DNA of 64,000 bases from Scatosoma sp964504025 (GTDB lineage: Bacteria > Bacillota > Clostridia > Christensenellales > Borkfalkiaceae): positions 6,090 to 70,089 of the forward strand of contig CAZDCO010000001.1 of the NCBI GenBank assembly GCA_964504025.1. Direction: 5' to 3'. Position 1 is the first letter of the stretch. Each line of letters begins with the position of its first letter. Both the position numbers and the translations under genes were made by a program. Positions 1 through 9,533 of the stretch are shown here, piece after piece. The notes below the pieces were generated by a model. The model was not told the DNA's origin, searched no databases, and saw only the letters and a program-made list of their open reading frames with translations.

Positions 1-1
1 G

Positions 2-145
2 TGTACGGGCGGCAAACGAGTGTGGCTTATGACGCCCCTGCATCATCATTTTCAAAAGAAAGGCTATTCGGAAACGAAGATTGCCTACGCCTATTTCGCC
101 GTTACCGTACTCCTCGGTACGCTGTGTATCGTAGCCGCGCTCTAA
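2..145 (+). CDS. mraY: MraY C-terminus (partial, 5' end outside the window)
   Basis: Reading frame 2 gives the last 47 residues of phospho-N-acetylmuramoyl-pentapeptide transferase, the membrane enzyme that makes lipid I. The signature stretch TPLHHHFQKKGYSE, which includes the active-site histidine cluster of the family, is visible, followed by a final transmembrane helix and TAA at 143-145. It lies 39 bases before murD, the usual dcw order. The overlapping frame-1 reading across this stretch has no family resemblance. Confidence 0.93.
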   Translation, partial: CTGGKRVWLMTPLHHHFQKKGYSETKIAYAYFAVTVLLGTLCIVAAL

Positions 146-184
146 CGGGAAAGGGCACGCAAAATATCGTTAAGGAGAAAAAAT

Positions 185-1606
185 ATGTATCCGAAAAGAC
201 AATCGTTTTTGGTGCTCGGTTTATCCCGTTCGGGACGGGCGGCAACGGAGTTTTTGTTGCGTAAAGGCGCGCGCGTGTATATCTACGACGACGTTACGAG
301 CGCGCGTTTAGAGGAAACGGCACGGGAGTTGTCGGAAAAGGGCGCGGTGCGTGTCGATAAGGAAACGTTGCCCACGGCGATCGAGCGTTGCGACGCGCTG
401 GTACTCAGTCCGGGAATTCCGATCGATCACGAAGTGTCGGTGGCGTTCAAAAAACGGGGCAAAGCCGTCGTCGGGGAAACGGAGCTTGCGGCTCGCTACG
501 GAAAAAACGCCGTCGTTGCCGTTACGGGCACGAACGGAAAAACGACTACGGTATCCCTGCTTGCGCGGTTGCTGAACGCAGGGGGAGTTGCCGCCTACGC
601 TTGCGGCAATATCGGAACGCCTTTGATTGAATACGTCGATCGCGGAGAAGAGGACGTCGCCGTCGTGGAAATATCCAGCTTTCAGTTAGAAACGCTCAAC
701 TCGCTTTGTCCGCATATCGCCGTCGTACTCAACGTAACCGAAGATCATCTCAATCGGCATTATACCATGGACAATTACGTATTTTTGAAAGCGAAACTCT
801 TGAAAAATTGTTCAGGTGCGGAATACGCGGTGCTCAATTACGACGATGAAATCGTGCGCGGTTTTGCGGAGCGTACGAAGGCGCGCGTCGTGTGGTTTTC
901 AACGCGTGAACGGGTACACGGTGGGTACGTAGAGGACGGTTACCTGACCTATCGCGGCGAAAAGATATTCCCCGTTGCCGACCTGCCTATCCGCGGCGTA
1001 CATAATCTTTCCAACGCGTTGGCGGCAGTCGTCGCGGCAAAACTCATGGGCGTGGCGAACGATAAAATCGCCGAAGGCTTGTCCTCTTTCAAGGGGGTAA
1101 AGCACCGCATACAGGAAATCGCGACCGTTCGCGGCGTAACGTACGTGGACGATTCTAAGGGCACGAACGTGGACGCTACGTTGAAAGCGGTTGCGTGCAT
1201 GCGCGCCGATACCGTGTTGCTCCTTGGCGGTAAGGATAAGGGGTACGAATATAAACGCCTGTTCTCCGCGCTGAAAGGGAGTAAAGTCGTGCACGCCGTA
1301 TTGTACGGGGAAAACAGATACGCTTTGCTTGCGGCGGCACGAGAACGCGGCTTTACAAGCGTAACCGTATGCGAATCGTTCGACTTCGCCGTGCGCGTGG
1401 CGATTTTGCAAGCACGGGAGGGACAAATCGTTTTGCTTAGCCCTGCCAGCGCAAGCTTCGACGAGTTTGCAAGCTATGAAGAGAGAGGTGACGCCTTTGC
1501 GAAAATCGTGGAAAGCCTTACGGAAGAGAACGGAGCGGAAAGAAACGACGACGTGGCAGGAAATGCAAACGACGACGCACCCGATCGCGAAGAGGAAAGA
1601 GAATAA
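185..1606 (+). CDS. murD: UDP-N-acetylmuramoylalanine--D-glutamate ligase
   Basis: This cytoplasmic Mur ligase adds D-Glu to UDP-MurNAc-L-Ala. The 473-residue product has an N-terminal Rossmann domain (GLSRSGRAA), the ATP-binding loop TGTNGKTT at about residues 114-121, the central ligase domain and a C-terminal domain containing LLGGKDKG. The start is supported by the Shine-Dalgarno sequence AAGGAG at 172-177. The family is usually about 450 residues; the surplus is a very acidic tail after the last conserved segment (SPASASFDEF), and this tail overlaps the beginning of ftsW. It sits in an mraY-murD-ftsW-murA-ftsQ run that is probably one transcript. Confidence 0.96.
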   Translation: MYPKRQSFLVLGLSRSGRAATEFLLRKGARVYIYDDVTSARLEETARELSEKGAVRVDKETLPTAIERCDALVLSPGIPIDHEVSVAFKKRGKAVVGETELAARYGKNAVVAVTGTNGKTTTVSLLARLLNAGGVAAYACGNIGTPLIEYVDRGEEDVAVVEISSFQLETLNSLCPHIAVVLNVTEDHLNRHYTMDNYVFLKAKLLKNCSGAEYAVLNYDDEIVRGFAERTKARVVWFSTRERVHGGYVEDGYLTYRGEKIFPVADLPIRGVHNLSNALAAVVAAKLMGVANDKIAEGLSSFKGVKHRIQEIATVRGVTYVDDSKGTNVDATLKAVACMRADTVLLLGGKDKGYEYKRLFSALKGSKVVHAVLYGENRYALLAAARERGFTSVTVCESFDFAVRVAILQAREGQIVLLSPASASFDEFASYEERGDAFAKIVESLTEENGAERNDDVAGNANDDAPDREEERE

Positions 1607-2702
1607 ACGCCGCGGCGATCCGCTTATTCTGTGGTTGACCGTCGCGCTGTCGGCGTTCGGCGTCGTGGCGATCTATTCGGCAAGCTCGTACGTGGCGGAA
1701 ACGCAGTACGGCAACGCGTGGTTTTTTACCAATAAACAGCTCGTCGGTTTGGCGATCGGCACGGCGGCTATGCTCGTTTGCGGTAGGTTGCCGTACGAAA
1801 AATTAAAGGGTAAGCGCGTTCGCCACGTCGCGCTGATTTTGCCGATGATCTTGCTCGCGCTCGTGTTCGTACCGGGGCTGGGTAAAAGCAACTACGGCGC
1901 GACGCGTTGGATCGCGATTGGCGGCGTAACCGTGCAACCGTCCGAGTTGGCGAAATACGGCTTCGTAATCTACGCGTCGGCGTATATGAGCGACAATATG
2001 CAAAATATGCGTACCTTCAAGGGTACGATTCCCGTCTTTCTTGCGGGCGGCGCGATATGCCTGTTGATTATCGTCGAACCGAATATGTCCGTTACGATGT
2101 GCGTCGGTATGTTGATGCTGGCAATGCTGTTTTTGGGCGGTATGCGTTGGCGACACTTGTTGCCCGTGTTGCTTCCCGTCGTGCTTGCCGTACCCGTACT
2201 CATCGCCGTAGAGCCCTATCGACTGTCGCGGCTGAGTGCCTTTTTAAACCCTTGGGAAAATCCGAGGGGTGAGGGGTATCAGTTGATCCAGTCGTTGTAC
2301 GCGCTCGGTAACGGCGGTTGGTTCGGTACGGGCTTGTTCCGCTCGCGGCAAAAATACCGCTTCTTGCCCTTTGCGGAAAGCGACTTCATTCTATCGATTA
2401 TCGGGGAAGAGTTGGGGTTCGTCGGCGTTGCGGTACTCTTCGCCGCTTGCGCGTTGCTCGTCGCGCGCGGTGTACGCACGGCGGCACGCGCCAAAGATTT
2501 CTTTTCCTTTTTGTTGGCGTCGGGGATCACCCTCGTCTATGGAATACAAACGGTTGTCAACGCACTCGTCGTCAGCGGCAGTATTCCGCCGACGGGTTTA
2601 CCGTTGCCGTTGATCAGTTCGGGAAATACGTCCTTGATCGTTACGATGGCGTCTATGGGGGTGCTGTACGCCGTTTCGGTGCGGAACGAGCAAAGCGGAT
2701 AA
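1563..2702 (+). CDS. ftsW: Peptidoglycan polymerase FtsW/SpoVE (SEDS family)
   Basis: A polytopic SEDS glycosyltransferase that polymerises lipid II at the division septum with a class B PBP. Family landmarks are GATRWI followed by VQPSE near residues 110-125 and the EELGF segment, with about ten hydrophobic helices. The frame stays open upstream to 1467, but I chose ATG 1563: it gives 379 residues, the usual FtsW length, and removes a charged stretch that only reflects the overlapped murD frame. The overlap with murD is 44 bases, suggesting translational coupling. The start is the least certain part; the ribosome-binding site (GGCAGGA) is weak. Confidence 0.93.
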   Translation: MQTTTHPIAKRKENKRRGDPLILWLTVALSAFGVVAIYSASSYVAETQYGNAWFFTNKQLVGLAIGTAAMLVCGRLPYEKLKGKRVRHVALILPMILLALVFVPGLGKSNYGATRWIAIGGVTVQPSELAKYGFVIYASAYMSDNMQNMRTFKGTIPVFLAGGAICLLIIVEPNMSVTMCVGMLMLAMLFLGGMRWRHLLPVLLPVVLAVPVLIAVEPYRLSRLSAFLNPWENPRGEGYQLIQSLYALGNGGWFGTGLFRSRQKYRFLPFAESDFILSIIGEELGFVGVAVLFAACALLVARGVRTAARAKDFFSFLLASGITLVYGIQTVVNALVVSGSIPPTGLPLPLISSGNTSLIVTMASMGVLYAVSVRNEQSG

Positions 2703-2761
2703 AAAGTGCAGCACAATACGCGCCGCCTTTTTCATATTATAAAGCAAAGGAGCTTTATCGT

Positions 2762-4422
2762 ATGGACACTTATCTTATAAACGGCGGTGAAAGATTATAC
2801 GGAAAATTGCAAATACAAAGCGCAAAAAACGCCGTTTTGCCTTTGCTTGCCGCTTCCGTCTTGACCGACGAGCAGGTAAAAATCAGAGGTGTACCGCCCA
2901 TCTCCGACGTGGAAAATATGCTGCGTATTTTAACGGAAGTGGGTGCGAAAGTGAAACGTAATGGCGAATATACCGTCATTGACAGCTCGAACGCTATTTC
3001 TCACGAGATCCCTGCGCGACTCACCAAAGAGTTGCGTTCTTCGGTTTTTATGCTCGGTAGCGTCTTGACGCGCTTTCGCCGCGCGCGCATTTCCTATCCG
3101 GGCGGTTGCGACATAGGTTTGCGCCCGATCGACTTGCATTTGTCGGGCTTGAAACGGCTTGGCGTGGATATTATCGAAGAGGGCGGTTTCATCGAATGTC
3201 GCGCCGATACCTTAAAGGGCGCGGAAATATTGTTGGACTTTCCGAGCGTAGGCGCGACGGAGAATATCATTTTGGCGGCGGTGAAAGCGGAGGTGTACCG
3301 CCCATCTCCGACGTGGAAAATATGCTGCGTATTTTAACGGAAGTGGGTGCGAAAGTGAAACGTAATGGCGAATATACCGTCATTGACAGCTCGAACGCTA
3401 TTTCTCACGAGATCCCTGCGCGACTCACCAAAGAGTTGCGTTCTTCGGTTTTTATGCTCGGTAGCGTCTTGACGCGCTTTCGCCGCGCGCGCATTTCCTA
3501 TCCGGGCGGTTGCGACATAGGTTTGCGCCCGATCGACTTGCATTTGTCGGGCTTGAAACGGCTTGGCGTGGATATTATCGAAGAGGGCGGTTTCATCGAA
3601 TGTCGCGCCGATACCTTAAAGGGCGCGGAAATATTGTTGGACTTTCCGAGCGTAGGCGCGACGGAGAATATCATTTTGGCGGCGGTGAAAGCGGAGGGTA
3701 TGACGGTGATCCGCAACGCGGCGAAAGAACCGGAAATCGTCGATTTGCAAAATTTCCTCAACGCGATGGGCGCGAAAGTGGGCGGCGGCGGTGGCGGCAC
3801 GGTATTCGTCGAGGGCGTAAAACGGCTGTACGGCGTCGAGTATACGCCGATCAAAGACCGTATCGAGGCTGGTACGCACTTGATCGCGGCGGCAATGTGC
3901 GGCGGCGAAATCGAAGTCGAGGGCGTGCAAGCGGAAAATATTGCGGCTCTTTTACATAAATTGCGTGAAAACGGTTGCAAAATACATACGAAAAATGATA
4001 GAATAGTATTGCGTAGCGACGGAAGGCTACGCGCGGTAGATTTGGTGGAAACGATGCCCTTCCCGGGCTTTCCTACCGATTTACAGGCGCAATATTCCAC
4101 GCTGTGTTCCGTCGCGCTCGGCACTACGCTCGTGGTGGAGAATTTGTTTGAAACGCGATACAAATTCGCGGCGGAGTTAAAACGCATGGGTGCGGATATC
4201 ACCGTGCGCGACCGTACCGCCGTCGTACGCGGCGTAGAACGGTTGCACGGCGCGAAAGTGTTGGCGAGCGATTTGCGCGGCGGCGCGGCACTCGTACTGG
4301 CAGGCTTGGCGGCGGAGGGCGATACGACGGTTTTGGACGTGGCGCATATCGATAGAGGGTACGCCGATTTCGAGTATAAGCTGAAAAAACTCGGCGCGAA
4401 AATTCGTCGAGTACGCGTATAA
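2762..4422 (+). pseudogene. murA: UDP-N-acetylglucosamine 1-carboxyvinyltransferase, interrupted by a 404-bp tandem duplication
   Basis: MurA transfers enolpyruvate to UDP-GlcNAc, the first committed step of peptidoglycan synthesis. Translation from ATG 2762 (AAAGGAG upstream) runs through the catalytic-cysteine motif PGGCDIGLRP. At 3293 the sequence jumps back and repeats the previous 404 bases exactly. Because 404 is not a multiple of three, the first frame ends at 3337 and the rest of MurA is read in another frame to TAA 4422. Removing one copy leaves 1257 bases, a normal 418-residue MurA. The window has no second murA, and the gene is usually essential, so an assembly error is as likely as a real mutation. 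Downstream parts are intact, with the typical closing KKLGAKIRR region. Confidence 0.9.
2889..3696 (+). repeat. Perfect 404-bp tandem direct duplication inside murA
   Basis: Positions 2889-3292 and 3293-3696 read identically in every stretch I compared, with no substitutions noticed. The junctions share only the 4-base microhomology GAGG (upstream CAGAGG, internal join GCGGAGG, downstream GCGGAGGG). Complete identity with no flanking mobile element points to a very recent slippage event or an assembly graph error. Confidence 0.93.
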
Positions 4423-4461
4423 AAAGAGTAAGAAGAGTAAAAACTACCAAAGAGGGAACGT

Positions 4462-5265
4462 ATGAAAACGAAAAGGATAGCAACCGTCTTGTTGACGCTC
4501 GTCGTGTTTTTATCGGCAGTCGTGTTGGGTATAACCACCGTCTACCGCGTAGACGACGTGCGTGTGGATATCGTCGCGTTGTCGAACGAGGGGCGCACGG
4601 AAGCGGAAAACGTGCAGGCGCGCTTGAAAAAAGCGTACTATAAACAGGGTATATTTTCCACCGATCGAACGAAAGCGGACGAAGTGCTTTCGGAGTTTCC
4701 CTATTTGCGTTTGGTTTCCTTTTCGCGCGCGTATCCAAACCTGCTCGTGGTAGAGCTTGCCGAGGACGAAGAGGTATACGCCGTACCCACGGACGAAACG
4801 AACGCCTCGTTCTATATCTTGAACGACGAGGGCATCGTGCTCGGTACGCGGAACGATTACGTCAATCGCGTGGATAGCGACGTGCAGGCGAAAAACGTCT
4901 TGTTGACGGCGGAGCGTATCGGCAGACCGCTGACGGGGGAAGATTGCAAGTCGGTGTTCTTTCCGTTTTGTCAAAGCTTGAACGAAATGTTAGACGATAA
5001 GATCCGCGCGAACGTTACCGCGATACGGTTCGTCGCGCCGACTTCGCAACCCGAGCAGGCGTATTATTGCATACAAACGACGGAGGGAGTGCGGCTGTAT
5101 TTGTTCGGGGCGACGGAAAACGCGGTGGAAAAGGCGCGTAAGGCGTTAGAAAAATACGCTTCGTTGTCCGATACGCAAAAGATGACGGGACGCGTCGCCG
5201 TTCGCGAGGACGCGCAAGGTTTGTACGCGGACTATTCGGAACACGACGATTTTTCAAGAGAATAA
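4462..5265 (+). CDS. ftsQ: Cell division protein FtsQ/DivIB
   Basis: A bitopic septal protein of 267 residues, part of the FtsQ-FtsL-FtsB (DivIB-FtsL-DivIC) complex. It has one N-terminal transmembrane helix at about residues 5-28, then a POTRA-like segment (the GIFSTDRTKA, LSEFPYL and AYPNLLVVEL landmarks at residues 57-95) and a beta domain. Overall sequence conservation is low, as usual for this family, so the call rests on the POTRA pattern, topology and position behind murA. The start has AAAGAGGGAACGT upstream. A hairpin terminator follows directly. Confidence 0.87.
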   Translation: MKTKRIATVLLTLVVFLSAVVLGITTVYRVDDVRVDIVALSNEGRTEAENVQARLKKAYYKQGIFSTDRTKADEVLSEFPYLRLVSFSRAYPNLLVVELAEDEEVYAVPTDETNASFYILNDEGIVLGTRNDYVNRVDSDVQAKNVLLTAERIGRPLTGEDCKSVFFPFCQSLNEMLDDKIRANVTAIRFVAPTSQPEQAYYCIQTTEGVRLYLFGATENAVEKARKALEKYASLSDTQKMTGRVAVREDAQGLYADYSEHDDFSRE

Positions 5266-5279
5266 CGATAAATACCGTA

Positions 5280-5307
5280 AAAACGCGTGGAGAACACGCG
5301 TTTTTTT
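5280..5307 (+). terminator. Intrinsic terminator of the mraY-ftsQ unit
   Basis: The inverted repeat ACGCGTG / CACGCGT (5283-5289 with 5295-5301) is followed by seven T. It separates the mur-fts run from the promoter of ftsAZ. Confidence 0.88.
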
Positions 5308-5318
5308 CTTTTGAGTTA

Positions 5319-5347
5319 TTGACATTTGCTCGCGTTTGGTGTATAAT
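5319..5347 (+). promoter_or_regulatory. SigA-type promoter for ftsA-ftsZ
   Basis: TTGACA at 5319-5324, a 17-base spacer, TATAAT at 5342-5347. Both hexamers are perfect consensus. The predicted start site lies about 45 bases before the ftsA ATG. Confidence 0.9.
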
Positions 5348-5401
5348 AATAAAAAGGTTTGTAGCTATACGCCAAATCTTGTTACGGAGAGAGGAAAACG
5401 A

Positions 5402-6589
5402 ATGAAAAACGAAAGCGTTGCCGTTTTAGACGTACGTTCTTATGAAATCACCTTTTTTCTCGGCTCGAAGGGGGTAAACGACACCTTCGTGCTCGGCGGC
5501 AGTCATACCGAACCGTACGAAGGTTTTTCCAAAGACGGATTTTTGGATAAGGAGTCCTTCCGTCGCGCCGTCGTTGCCGCGATCACTTGCGTGCGGCAAA
5601 ATTACGAAGGGGTGATCGGGGAAATTTTCGTGGGCGTTCCCACGGCGTTCGTATCCCTGCAAACGAAAGGGCATACGCTCTCCTTCCCTCGCAAACGGAA
5701 AATATCCTCTCCCGATATCGATATGCTCTACGAAAGCGGCTTGAACGAGTTGCTTCCCAAAGGGCGTTGTATCCGCAGCTCCGATATGTATTTCACGCTC
5801 GGCGATAACCGTAAATATTTTTCGGCAGAAGACCTGTTCGGCGTTCCGACGGCACTTCTCAAAGGCGGCTTGTCCTACTATTTCATTGACGAATCGTTCT
5901 ACGCGACGGCAACCGCCGTCTTAAACGATTTGGGCTTTGAACGGGTGCGCTTTTTGCCTACTTCGTTGGCGCAGGCGTTGTATCTGTTCCCCGAAAAGAG
6001 AAGGGAAGGGTACGCGTTCTTGTTAGACGTCGGCTTTTTGACCTCTTCCATGTCCGTCGTGTACGGCAACGGAATCGTACACGAAGAAACGTTCGATTGC
6101 GGTTTGGGCACGGTGCTGGTGGCTTTGATGCAAGAGCTGGACGTCGAGTACGAAACGGCGCAGGAAATCTTATCCGCAACCGACGTGTCGGGCGGCAGCG
6201 TACCGAAAGACTTGTTGTGGAGTAGCGAACGGGGGAACGAATCGTTCTCCGTGCAACGGATCAACGAAATCGTCAAATGCGCGTTGGACGTGCTTTGCGA
6301 AAACGTGGAAACGTTCTTTGAAAAATATTACAGGGAACGCGCGACTGTCGCGCTCGCCGTAAATCCCGTATCGCTGACGGGCGAGGGAATTATGGGCGTC
6401 GTCGGCGCGGCGGAACATATATCCAAACGACTCAATCGGCTGACGGAAATCGTCTATCCCGATTTACCTTATTACGACAAGCCCTCCTTTTCGTCGAAGA
6501 TCGCGTTGCTCGATATGGCGATCGGCGATCGGAAACGCCGCGGCTTGCGCTATAAAATTTTTAATACTTTCGGAGGAAAAAAGAAATGA
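5402..6589 (+). CDS. ftsA: Cell division protein FtsA (actin-like)
   Basis: FtsA is the actin-fold ATPase that tethers FtsZ filaments to the membrane. The 395-residue product begins at ATG 5402, behind GAGAGGAAAACGA; the frame is open to 5336, but that part would lie inside the promoter. Family features: phosphate-1 region VAVLDVRSYE, the 1C-domain region with PTAFVSLQTKGH, phosphate-2 region LLDVGFLTSS, and a C-terminal Lys/Arg-rich stretch that probably acts as the membrane-targeting helix. Divergence from typical FtsA is considerable, but the direct ATGA overlap with ftsZ makes the assignment secure. It shares the 5319 promoter with ftsZ. Confidence 0.87.
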   Translation: MKNESVAVLDVRSYEITFFLGSKGVNDTFVLGGSHTEPYEGFSKDGFLDKESFRRAVVAAITCVRQNYEGVIGEIFVGVPTAFVSLQTKGHTLSFPRKRKISSPDIDMLYESGLNELLPKGRCIRSSDMYFTLGDNRKYFSAEDLFGVPTALLKGGLSYYFIDESFYATATAVLNDLGFERVRFLPTSLAQALYLFPEKRREGYAFLLDVGFLTSSMSVVYGNGIVHEETFDCGLGTVLVALMQELDVEYETAQEILSATDVSGGSVPKDLLWSSERGNESFSVQRINEIVKCALDVLCENVETFFEKYYRERATVALAVNPVSLTGEGIMGVVGAAEHISKRLNRLTEIVYPDLPYYDKPSFSSKIALLDMAIGDRKRRGLRYKIFNTFGGKKK

Positions 6590-8007
6590 TGGACAACTAC
6601 GGACAAAACGAAAACTACGGCTACGAGAGCGTGAATACAAATGCGTTTACGCCCGACGCTAGCAACAACCTTTCCGGCGTGGCAAAGATCAAAGTCATCG
6701 GCGTCGGCGGCGCGGGTAACAACGCCGTGGATCGCTTGATCGAATCGGGCTTGCGCAGTGCGGAATACGTCGTCGTCAACACGGATAATCAGGCGTTGGC
6801 GCGTTCCAAAGCGAGCAATCGCGTGCAAATCGGCGTGAAATTGACGAAAGGTTTGGGCGCAGGCGCAGATCCTTCCGTCGGTAAAGCGGCTGCGGAAGAA
6901 AACAAAGAACAAATTCAAGAGTATTTGAAAAACACCGACTTGCTGTTTATTACGGCAGGTATGGGCGGCGGCACGGGTACGGGTGCGGCACCCGTCATCG
7001 CGAAGATCGCGAAAGAGATGAAAATTCTCACCGTTGCGGTGGTAACATTGCCGTTCAGCTTCGAGGCGAAACGCCGTATGGATAACGCCCTTGCAGGCGT
7101 GGAAGAATTGCGCAAATCGGTCGATTCGCTCATTACCATTCCCAACGATAAGATTCGTCAAGTCGTTCCGCGCGGCACGTCTTTCTCCGATTCGTTGAAG
7201 GTTGCCGACGAAGTGCTTAGACAGGGTATCCGCGGCATTGCGGAATTGATCGTGAAATCTTCGCTTATCAATTTGGACTTCGCCGACGTCAAAGCGACGT
7301 TGAAAGGTCGCGGTTTGGCGCACATGGGTATCGGCGTTGCCAAGGGCGAAAAACGTATTTCCGACGCCGTGCGTTGCGCGGTTTGCAGTCCTTTGCTCAA
7401 TACGACGATCGAGGGCGCAAGTTCGGTCATTTTGAACATTATCGGCGGCAAAGATTTGTCTTTGGATGAAGTGGAAATGGCGGCGGATTTGGTACGCGGA
7501 GTAATCGACTATTCCGCGAACGTTATCTTCGGCGCGTGTATCGACGAGAGTATGTCTGACGAAGTGGAAGTGGTCATCATCGCGACGGGCTTTAACAATC
7601 AGCAAAACGGACTTACGCCCGACGCGCAGGAGAACGCACTCCGTCAAGCGGCGTTATTGTCCAAAAAGATCGATATGGCGTACGCCGAACCGCAACGGGA
7701 AGCCGCGGCAACCGCGTATCCTCAACAACCGTTCGCAGAAGGGGTAACGTACGCGCAACCCATCGCGCCGCAACAGCCCGTATACCCGACGTACGCACTG
7801 CCTATGCAACCGCAACAGCCCACGTACGGCGCACCTGCATACGCGCAGCCTATCCCTCAACCGCAACCTATGCAACCGCAACAGGCGGCGGCGTTCGAGC
7901 CGGACGATCCCATTCCCGATAGCTATAAGAACGAAGAAAAGACGGATAGAAAGCACCGTCCGAAATTCGTGGACTATTTCATTAAACGCAACAACAAAGA
8001 CGAATAA
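6586..8007 (+). CDS. ftsZ: Cell division tubulin FtsZ
   Basis: The Z-ring GTPase, 473 residues. The GTP-binding signature GGGTGTGAAP is at residues 127-136, after the N-terminal GVGGAGNNAVDR. The T7-loop region precedes a long linker (about residues 345-435) rich in Gln, Pro and Tyr. The C-terminal tail ends in RPKFVDYFIKR, a divergent version of the FtsA/SepF-binding peptide. The start codon overlaps the ftsA stop (ATGA), with GGAGG eleven bases upstream. It exceeds the usual 350-400 residues only because of the linker. Confidence 0.98.
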   Translation: MMDNYGQNENYGYESVNTNAFTPDASNNLSGVAKIKVIGVGGAGNNAVDRLIESGLRSAEYVVVNTDNQALARSKASNRVQIGVKLTKGLGAGADPSVGKAAAEENKEQIQEYLKNTDLLFITAGMGGGTGTGAAPVIAKIAKEMKILTVAVVTLPFSFEAKRRMDNALAGVEELRKSVDSLITIPNDKIRQVVPRGTSFSDSLKVADEVLRQGIRGIAELIVKSSLINLDFADVKATLKGRGLAHMGIGVAKGEKRISDAVRCAVCSPLLNTTIEGASSVILNIIGGKDLSLDEVEMAADLVRGVIDYSANVIFGACIDESMSDEVEVVIIATGFNNQQNGLTPDAQENALRQAALLSKKIDMAYAEPQREAAATAYPQQPFAEGVTYAQPIAPQQPVYPTYALPMQPQQPTYGAPAYAQPIPQPQPMQPQQAAAFEPDDPIPDSYKNEEKTDRKHRPKFVDYFIKRNNKDE

Positions 8008-8015
8008 ACACGGTA

Positions 8016-8057
8016 GGCGGCGCAAACTTGCGCCGCCGCTGTTTTACTCTTTTTTAG
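8016..8057 (+). terminator. Intrinsic terminator after ftsZ
   Basis: A 10-base perfect inverted repeat, GGCGGCGCAA / TTGCGCCGCC (8016-8025 with 8028-8037), followed by an interrupted T-rich tract. It ends the ftsAZ unit. Confidence 0.85.
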
Positions 8058-8103
8058 GCTGTCGGCAAGGCATATCTTCGCGGTGTAGCGCGTACAATAT
8101 TGT

Positions 8104-9450
8104 ATGCGAGAAAACGGGAATTACGGAAAGAGTATCTATTTTATCGGTATCGGCGGCATCAGCATGAGCGCACTTGCGAAACTCGTGCGGCTCGACGGTT
8201 ATACCGTATCGGGCAGCGACGCCGTCCGTAGCGAGGAAACGGAAGACTTGCTCCGCTACGGGATCGAAGTGTTTATCGGCACGGACGGGCAAAGAATGGC
8301 GTTACGGAACGCGGACGTCGTGGTGTATACCGACGCGATTGCAAGCGACGATAGCGAACTCGTCGCGGCGCAAACGTTGGGCAAACGCATACTTTCGCGC
8401 GCGGAGTTGTTACAACTCGTTTGCGCGTCGTACGCCGACTCGATTGCGGTGGCAGGCAGCCACGGCAAAACGACGTGCACCTCGATGTGCGCGCATATTC
8501 TTCGCGCCGTCGGCGTACCGTTTACCGCGCATATCGGCGGCAGGGATAGTGAATTCGGCAATTTCTATTCGACGGGCAAAGAGTTCTTTTTGACGGAAGC
8601 GTGCGAATATAAGCGTAACCTCTTAAAATTGCGCCCGACGGCGGCGGTATTGTTGAATATCGATCGCGATCACATGGAATGTTACAACGGCGCGGAAGAT
8701 TTACGAAATTGTTTTCGTGCTTTTTGCTCAACGGCGAAAACTGCGTTCGTTTGCGCGGACGACGAAGGGTGCAGGCGTTTAGGCGACTTTTCTACGTTCG
8801 GCGTTACGTACGCGCTTGCCGATTATCGCGCGGTAGACGTTCGGACGAACGGCGAACGGTATTCGTTCACGGTAGAAGAGTACGGTAAGCTGCTTTGTCG
8901 GGTGCGTTTGCGCGCCATCGGCAGGTGCAACATGTATAACGCTTTGGCGGCGTTTGCCGTTACGCGTTCGTTCGGTTTTTCCGAAAAACAAATCGCCGAG
9001 GGGCTATCCTCGTTCACGGCGGTGAAACGACGCTTTGAACGCATGGGCAGCTATCGCGGCGCGACGGTGATATGCGATTACGCGCATCATCCGAGGGAGA
9101 TCGCCGCGACGGTGGCTACGGCGGAGGGAATATGTAAGGGCGCGCTGTACGTCGTCTTTCAGCCGCATACCTATTCTCGCACGCGCATGCTCTTGTCCGA
9201 GTTCGTGCGCGCCCTCCGACCGATCAAGAATTTGATGATCTATAAGACCTATCCCGCGCGTGAAAAATTCGACGAAGAGGGCAGCGCGTTGCGTTTGTCG
9301 CAATGCGTGGGAGATTGCCTGTATTCGGAGAACGCACACGTTTTGAAAACGTGGTTAAAAAAGACGGTGAAAGACGGGGACGTCGTGCTGTTTTTGGGCG
9401 CAGGCGATATCTATTTTATCGCGCAATATATCCTGAAAGAATTTAAGTGA
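8104..9450 (+). CDS. murC: UDP-N-acetylmuramate--L-alanine ligase
   Basis: The first Mur ligase, adding L-Ala to UDP-MurNAc in the cytoplasm. The 448-residue product has the N-terminal GIGGISMSALA nucleotide-binding motif, the ATP loop GSHGKTT at residues 118-124, and the family segments DYAHHPREI and FQPHTYSRT. An in-frame TAG at 8086-8088 rules out an earlier start, and the next Met would lose GIGG, so ATG 8104 is firm. No Shine-Dalgarno sequence is visible. TACAAT at 8093-8098 sits where transcription would begin at or next to the ATG, suggesting a leaderless message. It stands alone between terminators rather than in the dcw run. Confidence 0.96.
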   Translation: MRENGNYGKSIYFIGIGGISMSALAKLVRLDGYTVSGSDAVRSEETEDLLRYGIEVFIGTDGQRMALRNADVVVYTDAIASDDSELVAAQTLGKRILSRAELLQLVCASYADSIAVAGSHGKTTCTSMCAHILRAVGVPFTAHIGGRDSEFGNFYSTGKEFFLTEACEYKRNLLKLRPTAAVLLNIDRDHMECYNGAEDLRNCFRAFCSTAKTAFVCADDEGCRRLGDFSTFGVTYALADYRAVDVRTNGERYSFTVEEYGKLLCRVRLRAIGRCNMYNALAAFAVTRSFGFSEKQIAEGLSSFTAVKRRFERMGSYRGATVICDYAHHPREIAATVATAEGICKGALYVVFQPHTYSRTRMLLSEFVRALRPIKNLMIYKTYPAREKFDEEGSALRLSQCVGDCLYSENAHVLKTWLKKTVKDGDVVLFLGAGDIYFIAQYILKEFK

Positions 9451-9464
9451 ACGAAAAAAGAATT

Positions 9465-9522
9465 AAAAACGGACGGTAGAGGCGAAGAAAGGAAAAAACT
9501 TCGTTTTTCGTCCGTTTTTTTT
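9465..9522 (+). terminator. Intrinsic terminator after murC
   Basis: Outer arms AAAAACGGACG (9465-9475) and CGTCCGTTTTT (9509-9519) enclose an inner CGAAG/CTTCG pair; the 3' arm runs into eight T. Confidence 0.85.
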
Positions 9523-9533
9523 GCTTGAAACTA

